This document shows, piece after piece, positions 57,314 through 64,000 of a stretch of DNA of 64,000 nucleotides. Each line of letters begins with the position of its first letter. Position 1 is the stretch's first letter. A program made the position numbers and the translations under genes. This stretch comes from Maratus speciosus (Eukaryota; Arthropoda; Arachnida; Araneae; Salticidae), in the NCBI GenBank assembly GCA_963932465.1, contig OZ010795.1, positions 479,436,806 to 479,500,805 on the forward strand, written 5' to 3'. Under the pieces are notes generated by a model, which did not search any database, had not been told where the DNA came from, and saw nothing but the letters and a program-made list of their open reading frames with translations.

Positions 57314-57874
57314 AGAGCTGTTAAACATTTTAGGGAAGGTATTTGAGGCACCCTGAAAATTTGTGCAACACTTCTTTTGTAATGCCTGAATACAAAATCG
57401 AATGTCTGGCTGAAGGATCGCGGCCCAAAACCTGTGCCAGACAAAAAATGGCACTTGACACGTGTCTGGCACAGTTTTTGTGCCGACTAAAGTGTCTGTC
57501 ATTTTCAAAATATTTTTTTCTAAGCATAAATATTATTGTGCCTCAATCTCAGCGTGTCTCAAATACCTTTTTTGGGCAGTCAAAAAATGGCACTTGACAC
57601 GTGTCTGGCACAGTTTTTGGGCCGACTAAAGTGTCTGTCATTTTCAAAATATTTTTTTCTAAGTATAGATATTATTCTGTTTCAATCTCAGCGTGTGCCT
57701 CAAGTACCTTTTTTGGGTAGTGTCAAAAAATGGCACTTGACACGTGTCTGGCACAGGTTTTGGGCCACGATCCTTCAGCCAGACATTCGATTTTGTATTC
57801 AGGCATTACAAAAGAAGTGTTGCACAAATTTTCAGGGTGCCTCAAATACCTACTCAAAAATGTTCAACAGCTCT
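57314..57874. mobile_element. MITE with ~130-bp TIRs and internal tandem units
   Basis: Arms 57314-57445 and 57745-57874 are inverse copies, almost perfect over 100 bp (GGTATTTGAGGCACCCTGAA at the outer part, CCAAAACCTGTGCCAGACA at the inner part). The centre has three copies of a unit beginning AAAAATGGCACTTGACACGT (near 57449, 57585 and 57727; about 136-142-bp steps). Frames on both strands here are shadows of the palindrome. No protein. Confidence 0.8.
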
Positions 57875-60389
57875 CCTACTAGTATCTCAGCATATTCTCT
57901 GAAGTCTAGGTACGACACTGACTGCTAACCACGTTGTTCGGCATTTGTTTACAAATGAAGTGTAAGAGAGGTCCCCGTAGCCAAGAGGTAAAAACTTTAT
58001 CCCTCTATATCCTAACGGTACTTTAAAGTACCATGAAAATAACTAGTTATAAAATTCATTTAATACATCGATTAATAGTAACATTTTAGAATGAGTTATA
58101 CATATATTACTTTATCTTGTTACAAAAACATTATCGGTTACACAAAACGAAAATATTTTTAAAAGAATGATTTCTTTTGCCTTTGCATCTTTTCAGCTTT
58201 CTTGATGTTAAAAAATTGGGGGAGGGGGGGGGGGGGGGAGGGGAGTTTCAGTTCGGAAATATTTCTGGGCATTCTCACAGACTTTTCACTTTCATGTCCC
58301 TGAATAATAATTTTTATTTTAATACACTTGTTTGTGTTTTTTTTTTAATTTCATATACTCGGGAACATCCCATTGCACGATTGCATAACAATATTAACGA
58401 GATAACTAAGTTTTGGACGATGTTGGGGGTCCAAATACCAGGAAAACTCCTATATCGTCCCGTGTTCCTGATGCTGATTTTTAAGTTTGGAGCTGTCTGT
58501 CTAAAATTGTTTCAATAAATGTAAATCTATGTATTTTTTTTCCAAACTGGGGCAATTGTTGTATATAAATATGTAGTAAAAAATTAACCTGCACACATTT
58601 TTACGGTTGACATTATTTTTTGAACTCTGTCCCTGGGTTTTTCATCCTTACCGTCCCTCTTGTTAAACTTATACAGAAAATCCCTTCAGATGCAGCCACA
58701 GAAATTTTTTCAAGTTTTTTTTCATGCAGAAGTATGCTAGAGCAAGAATGTTTAAAATTCTTTGACAGGAAATTTACTTCAGAATTTAAATCAGCATTTA
58801 AATATCATTTTCAACATCATGGCTTTATTGGTAGTCTTACCGTCCCCAAGGTTTATTCCTGCACTTTACGAGGCAAATAAAAAAAAATAATAATTATTTA
58901 ATCTAATGCTAACAACTGTTTCTAAAAATCAATGAACATTGTGGCTATCACTTAGTCTTAACATGATTTTCCTAAAAATAGGTGGTAATTTTCCTTACCG
59001 TTCCATCCTTACCGTCCCTTTTTGTCCCATTTTGCCCCTTTTTTGCTATACCATCCCCTTTTTTTCCCTTACCGTCCCTTCTTTAACACCCCTTTAAGAC
59101 AATGTTATACAAAAATTCTGTATTAAAAGTACTACATTTTTACAATTTCTTATTTGAATGTCCTGTGGGTACTATGCAAATTCAATATAAGTAAACATTT
59201 AGAAGAAAATAAAAAGTTATAGTGGTAAAATTGTAAGGAAAATTAAACTCGCAAGTTTAACTTAAACCTCAGTTAAGTAAAAAAAAATTTCGCTGCTGAC
59301 CATTTTTTCTTTATTTTGAATCATTAAGGCATTCGTCTATCAGATTAAAATGTTATTTTAGCAAGTTTAATTTCGCCAGATTTTTTTTCCCCAAAAGTCA
59401 AAAGATTGTGAGAATGCCCCATCTATATTTCTATTGTAAGACCATTATATTTGTACATTTCCTAATTACACAAAACACTAAAAAAAATATTTTAAATAAA
59501 AGATTTGAGTGGCGTTATAAATATTGCACAAAATCCCTATAAATTCAAATTTAATTAATTAATTTCAATTCAAAAATCCTTTTAAAATTTATTAAATGAT
59601 TATGTAAATCTTCTAATGTAGTTTCAAAAATTCACAAAAAAATGGCTTAAAAGATGAAATTTCCATTAATTCATAATTCAGGATATAAAGGGTTAACGCA
59701 TTTTCACGAAGACGTGGTTCAATTCCTATGGCGCCAGTTATTGTAGTTCTCCATTCATTGTGCTGTAAATTCTGTCTTGTCCTATCCCGTCCAATTATAT
59801 AATGGTTTAAAAACGAATACATGTATATCAATAAATTAATAAAAAAAAAATAAAAGTAGACTGTGGCGATCTCTCCTCTCCCCGCCTCAACCAATCAAAC
59901 TTGATGACAGAAAAAAATTTTGATTTTTCAAATTATAATGCCATTGTTTTTGACAATGATACGTTTTTATAATTTTTCAACAAACTTAGCTAACTTTTGA
60001 ATTTATTATTATTCTCTAAATATAGGCTTCTTTTAAGACTTTTTAAATAATACAATTAAATGGTACGGATTGTTTAAGCCAAAAACTAAAATGTCATTCA
60101 GAGTAAAATTTAGAGTTCACTGAAATTCAGCTTACTTAATCTAGGATTAATATTCCCAAATTACAAAAAAGCCTTTATATTCAACCTAAAGAAACAAATT
60201 CTTATGTACAATAAATACAGCCAAATAAATAGAAAAGCCAATATATTTCCTTTTAATCCTTTATGGGAATTTTTTCTTTAAATGCATCTTCGATGATATG
60301 CATTTTCCAAATGAATTAAGTTTTTGTAAGTTATTTGTTGCCGGTATTCGTGATACAGGGCTATCAAGAATAATTCGATTAATTTATTA
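57875..60389. other. Intergenic; G run and CCTTACCGTCCC words
   Basis: No gene is supported. A G-rich run lies at 58219-58243. CTTACCGTCCC-type words occur near 58650, 58840, 58995, 59008 and 59068. TAGCCAAGAGG near 57978 looks like an isolated Pol III A box with no B box partner. TGGCGATCTCTCCT at 59864 belongs to a dispersed motif, see findings. Confidence 0.4.
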
Positions 60390-60610
60390 TACAGTGCAAC
60401 CACTCTCAACAGTGTCCAATGGATAATTCCTAATGCGTTAGGCGTAAATGTACAGTTCCAATTACAAAAATATTTTACATGAGTATTTCAAAAGTGATTT
60501 CAAGTAGTATTTCAAAAGTGATTTGGGTCAATAAAAACATTTCTTGAAAAATTGCAAAATTTAAATTTTTAAACGGTCCCCTAATCCTAGTTAGTATAAA
60601 TATCCTGTTA
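60390..60610 (+). repeat. CTCTCAACGGTGTCCAATG repeat, copy 2
   Basis: CACTCTCAACAGTGTCCAATG, CCAATTACAAAAATATTTTA and AAATTTAAATTTTTAAACGG match 52866-53067 in order. It ends at TCCTGTTA, where the pogo-like element begins. Confidence 0.55.
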
Positions 60611-61536
60611 CAGTAGAAAGTCTAAAGTCTGGAATCCTCGGGACTTTACCAAGTCCGAACTTCGGATTTTTCCAAACTTTGGGTCATCAAAAATAAGGCT
60701 TTTCCAATAAAAAGGAAAAGAAAATTCACTACATAAAAATGCAAAATATAACGTTTATATATTAAAAATTCCATATAAGAACTATTAATACTAAATTAAA
60801 CAATCATTTTCATTAAATGAATCATAACAAAATAAAAAGTGAAACAAAAACATTTATTTAAGGCTGTTCTCAAATCCAAAAGGGCAATTTTATAACAGAA
60901 GTTTTAATTTATTTTTGTTTGGAGATGCATGAAACTAGCAGGTGTTGTTGCTCAGAAACTATGTAATCGAACTGTATTTTCGTTTTTTTGCAAACGCAAT
61001 AGATATTGCAGAAAATAGTGTCAAAGTGGGCGTTTTGAAACGAATTCCCGCGTGAAAGAAGAATAACCGCACAAGGAAGGCTGAAAAAACGTCTTTGTCA
61101 CGAGAACAAAATCGCTTATAACTCAATAGATAATTTATTTATTTAAAAGAAATGTTTGATTCCAAATTGCTTCCATAGTCAGCCTTCCAATTTTATGACT
61201 TTCCGTTAAAAAATAATATGTAAATATGTCAAAACGTTTTGCGCTTGTTGCGCAGAGCAGTTGAGAACAGCCTTAAGGGAACAAACAATTTAAGAAGAAA
61301 TTGTAACTTTCTGAACTATCGAACATTTTAGTTAATGTGGGCTGCTTTATTAACTTAGGTATATCATTAAGAAGTTTTCTTTTATTCTGTACATAGACAT
61401 GAGTTAAGATTCAGTAATAAAGCTTCTTTGCTCCAGACCTTTTTTTGTTTCAACAATTTTGTTTTTTTACTTCTTTCTTCAATACTGCCGCTGGAAAGTC
61501 CGAACTTTGGGTGTCCGAACTTTAGACTTTGTACTG
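60611..61536. mobile_element. Pogo/Tigger-like TIR element
   Basis: The left end CAGTAGAAAGTCTAAAGTCTGG and, on the opposite strand, CAGTACAAAGTCTAAAGTTCGG (right end) are inverse. The CAGT(A) start and nearby TCCGAAC words are typical of pogo/Tigger elements. TA precedes the left end. The interior includes an inverted copy of the 200-bp family at about 60965-61050. No transposase frame remains. It sits exactly between copy 2 of the CTCTCAAC repeat and the CACTAA-TIR transposon, so it inserted at that junction. Confidence 0.6.
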
Positions 61537-62145
61537 AACCAAGAAGTAAGACAAAAACAGTTCCTTCTTTTACGATTAAAATTGACCGAGTAATAGCTGT
61601 TTAAAGTTGAAGCATCTTTTTTGCTACGAAATAGGGATTATTCATAAATTTACTATTAATATAAATAATCGTCAGACATAAAAATTAATAATTGTGAGTA
61701 AAATTAACTTTACAATATAAATAAGTAAAGTATTTTCATTCTGGTATATTAAAGAAAAATATACAACTTCTACTAAAAATATAAGTTAAAAAATAACAGA
61801 ATTTTTGTTAAATGAAATGATGAAAAGTCGCAATTCTTTACAAAATGATACAAATTTTAATATGCTATTAGATTATCTCATCTAAAGCTTAATACAAATT
61901 AATGTTATCTTAAAACTTACTCGAAGTGATTTCCTTCGACACGCAAAAATGTACACCCAGAAATGTACACGCAAAATAAATCCTTCTAATACTTTAAGCA
62001 CTTTGTGTACGATCCCTCGAAGAATGGCCCAACTTATCTGTGTTCAGATGCAAAAAACTGGCATAAGTCATGCAATTCAAAGTTTCATAACTTGATCAAT
62101 CTTACTCTAAGATGAATGGGACTTTTTTGTCTAACTTGTTAGTGC
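61537..62145 (-). mobile_element. CACTAA-TIR DNA transposon remnant, inverted copy
   Basis: On the minus strand it begins GTTGCACTAACAAGTTAGAC and ends near CTTACTTCTTGG, matching 53068-53745 in order. Shared words include GAATTGCATGACTTAT, GGGATCGTACACAAAG-type and GCGTGTACATTTCTG. It lacks the 50-T run of the other copy. Confidence 0.65.
61994..62071 (-). pseudogene. Transposase C-terminal remnant, second copy
   Basis: The minus frame from an ATG at 62069-62071 gives MTYASFLHLNTDKLGHSSRD, then RTQSA and a stop at 61994-61996. It aligns with 53158-53304 by substitution, with one frame change between copies upstream of FLHL. Beyond the stop the minus strand still holds VEGNHFE in another frame, the counterpart of VEGNHVE in the first copy. 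Dead fragment, same inferred family. Confidence 0.35.
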
Positions 62146-62938
62146 AACAGAAAAAATTTACTAATTGTCACTTTTCTGCCAAAAATGAATTTACTACTGT
62201 TGTTAGAGTAAAAATAGACATCTGTAAATGATGACTTTAATGTATCGTAAGGTGTAAAGATCAATATTAGCGAAAAAGATTGAAACAAATATGGTGAATT
62301 CTTGATTTTGAGCTCCAATTTTTCGCCCAACACACATTTTTTAAATTCAAAACATAAAGTCTCTACGACTCTTAAGGGACAAAATATAGAGAATTTTTGG
62401 GTTATATGTGATGTTAAATAAACAGTTTTCAAGCCAAAGCAAGCGGCAGAGAACTTGTTGTGTTTGACTACCAACGAAAAAAGTGTTACCGATAACATGA
62501 CAAAGAAAGGTTTAAAATTACTATAGTTAGAAGCCTTAGCACTTTTATGTTAATCGTATTCAAATCTCGCCAAAGGATTTTGTCTTTCCCCTCACCAATA
62601 GCATCTTTTCTTTTTTTACGTGTGTAAATTTTAAATAAGGCTTTGATGTTGAAATAAAATATTTTGGTTTACGGTATCGTGTATATTTTATTTATTTATT
62701 AATTTATTATTATTACTATTATTATCATTTTGCATTTAAAATTAAATGAGTTATAATAAGAGAAAATAAAATAAAATGAAATGAGGTAAAATGGTTTAGA
62801 TAATAAATTAAATTAATGCACTACAGATGATAGCAATGGAAACAATATTTGGTGATTTATCATCCGTGCTCGGCTGACATAAATATACCGAAGCCCTTAT
62901 CCAAGGAAACTTTGTATATGGCATCTAAATCTTCTGGT
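62146..62938. other. Intergenic AT-rich DNA
   Basis: No gene recognised. TTATT-type simple sequence at 62690-62730. Confidence 0.5.
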
Positions 62939-63425
62939 TCATACGAAGTCGGCCAAAAACGACGTGCAATGATACCTCGTGCCATATGAGAATTTTCCCC
63001 AGTTGGAGAACACGAATTCTAGGGATTTTAGACGTTTCTCTGTAACAGTACTGTGAGATTTTGTGCTAAAATTCATTAATTTAAACATGGCTAATTGGAC
63101 ATCTATATATAAGTTATTACTGCTCTTAAAATAAGCTGCCTTCTTGACAGGAAAAAATCTAGATATAGATCGTACATTCTTCTCAAGAGACCATAATTTA
63201 CTATTAATGAACATTCTGGCATTAGAGAACTCGTAACTTCGAAGCCATCAACATTTAAGTACTCATAATTCTCAGGTACTTGAAAACTACTCCAGACTTC
63301 ATGAAAAGGTACTTGACTTTCTACCGAAATATATACCTGATGCTGAGAGGTCAAAGAGGGTAATGAATTAACGCAACCGAGAGGGACGAGGTCTCTTGGT
63401 AACGGAGAACTCTGCCAGACAATTT
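62939..63425 (-). pseudogene. Unidentified broken coding region
   Basis: On the minus strand two frames read like protein and join through one frame change near 63215-63230. The upstream frame has SSPLPRDLVPLGCVNSLPSL, EVWSSFQVPENYEYLNVDGF and EVTSS. The downstream frame has NSKLWSLEKNVRSISRFFPV and MFKLMNFSTKSHSTVTEKRL. It has few low-complexity features and balanced residues, unlike chance frames nearby. I do not recognise the family; it could be part of a transposon, an old viral insertion or a host exon. The 3' stop is at 62939. Confidence 0.35.
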
Positions 63426-64000
63426 AGTGAACCTGGCATCCTGATTTGCTTAAATTAAAATGCATGCGCTTACTTTGTGCATTTCTGTTTAAACCGTGTG
63501 ATGTCCTTTTGTACCGTGAATAAATGTAGATGTTGAGTGTGCCAGAGTTTTTTCATTTAAAGCTAAAGGCTGTATAGTACCATTAAATTGTTTTTTTTTT
63601 CAATCAACGAACTTAAACCGCTCACTAAAATAATGCATGCATCAGCAATTGCAGACCAGGAGTATCACGTGCGCCCCTTGAGAATTATCTCACCCATACA
63701 TAGAAGCACCTATAAGACATTTGTCAAACAGTACATTTGGTGCCAACCTGAAAATTAAAAATGTTTTTCAAGAAAACTTAATCTTCTTTGAAACTATCTA
63801 CTTAATCTACGATTAATGTTTCCCATTTTCAAAATAACTGCCAACTGCAAACAAAGAAAATAAATTCTTGTTTACAAAAGTTACTGCTAAAAAGATAGAG
63901 AAATCAATGTTCATGGGTTTTAAAACAAATGCGAATAAATTAACGAAACGTAGATAAAAGTAAATTTATTGTTTCACTAAATATTCTGTGAACAACTTTT
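63426..64000. other. Intergenic to window end
   Basis: No gene. CTTAATCTA(C/G)GATTAAT followed by TTCCCA occurs at about 63801 and 60137, so a small diverged dispersed repeat is present. Confidence 0.4.

Noticed and set aside
57253..57928. Overlapping frames on both strands with similar protein text
   Set aside because: They are products of the MITE palindrome and its tandem core.
57974..58030. TAGCCAAGAGG as the start of a tRNA or SINE
   Set aside because: Only an A-box-like word; no B box or cloverleaf could be drawn.
59700..59740. GTGGTTCAATTCC as a tRNA T-loop
   Set aside because: No matching acceptor stem or A box at a suitable distance.

Overview
This is a eukaryotic, AT-rich, gene-poor window. 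It is made almost entirely of transposable elements, their remnants and tandem repeats. No intact host gene, rRNA or tRNA gene was found. A BEL/Pao element, a Ty3/gypsy element, a CCHC-type LINE ORF1, a tRNA-derived SINE, a Penelope-like RT scrap and many short inverted-repeat transposons all point to an invertebrate, most likely an arthropod. The sequence alone does not settle the species.

Layout. 1-931: an LTR with a tRNA-Leu-type primer site and a severed gag start. 932-4232: A-rich DNA without genes. 4233-10314: a complete BEL/Pao retrotransposon on the minus strand with nearly identical 261-bp LTRs, a 5-bp target duplication and one intact 1751-codon gag-pol frame. 10749-11095 and 12877-13042: small inverted-repeat elements with CACTGT ends. 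14460-22718: a decayed Ty3/gypsy element on the minus strand whose LTRs differ by about 4%, with frameshifts and a mutated RT active site. 22719-26740: non-coding DNA with a cluster of small GAGTG/CACTC hairpins and GC-rich arms. 26738-29288: a LINE on the minus strand that keeps ORF1 (an unusual N-terminal part plus coiled coil and three zinc knuckles) but lacks ORF2.

29985-35245: three tandem-repeat arrays and a second GAGTG/CACTC hairpin cluster. 36132-39865: two inverted copies of one tRNA-related SINE, flanking an unidentified coding scrap, a PHD-like finger remnant and a 145-bp tandem array. 40070-44545: dispersed repeats, a 1.07-kb direct duplication and a GATA microsatellite. 46545-49140: a 147-bp array, a Penelope-like RT pseudogene and an inverted copy of the 145-bp family. 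49180-50492: two inverted copies of a 380-bp MITE, one with a visible paralogous empty site. 51440-52260: a 271-bp array. 53068-62145: several inverted-repeat DNA transposons, two of them copies of one family and one of those adjoined by a pogo-like element. 62939-63425: an unidentified broken coding stretch.

The genes do not work together as a pathway. The window records successive insertions. The BEL/Pao copy is the only element that looks recently mobile. Its 5' end also shows a possible second contact between the U5 RNA and its primer tRNA. All family assignments come from reading motifs, without database searches.
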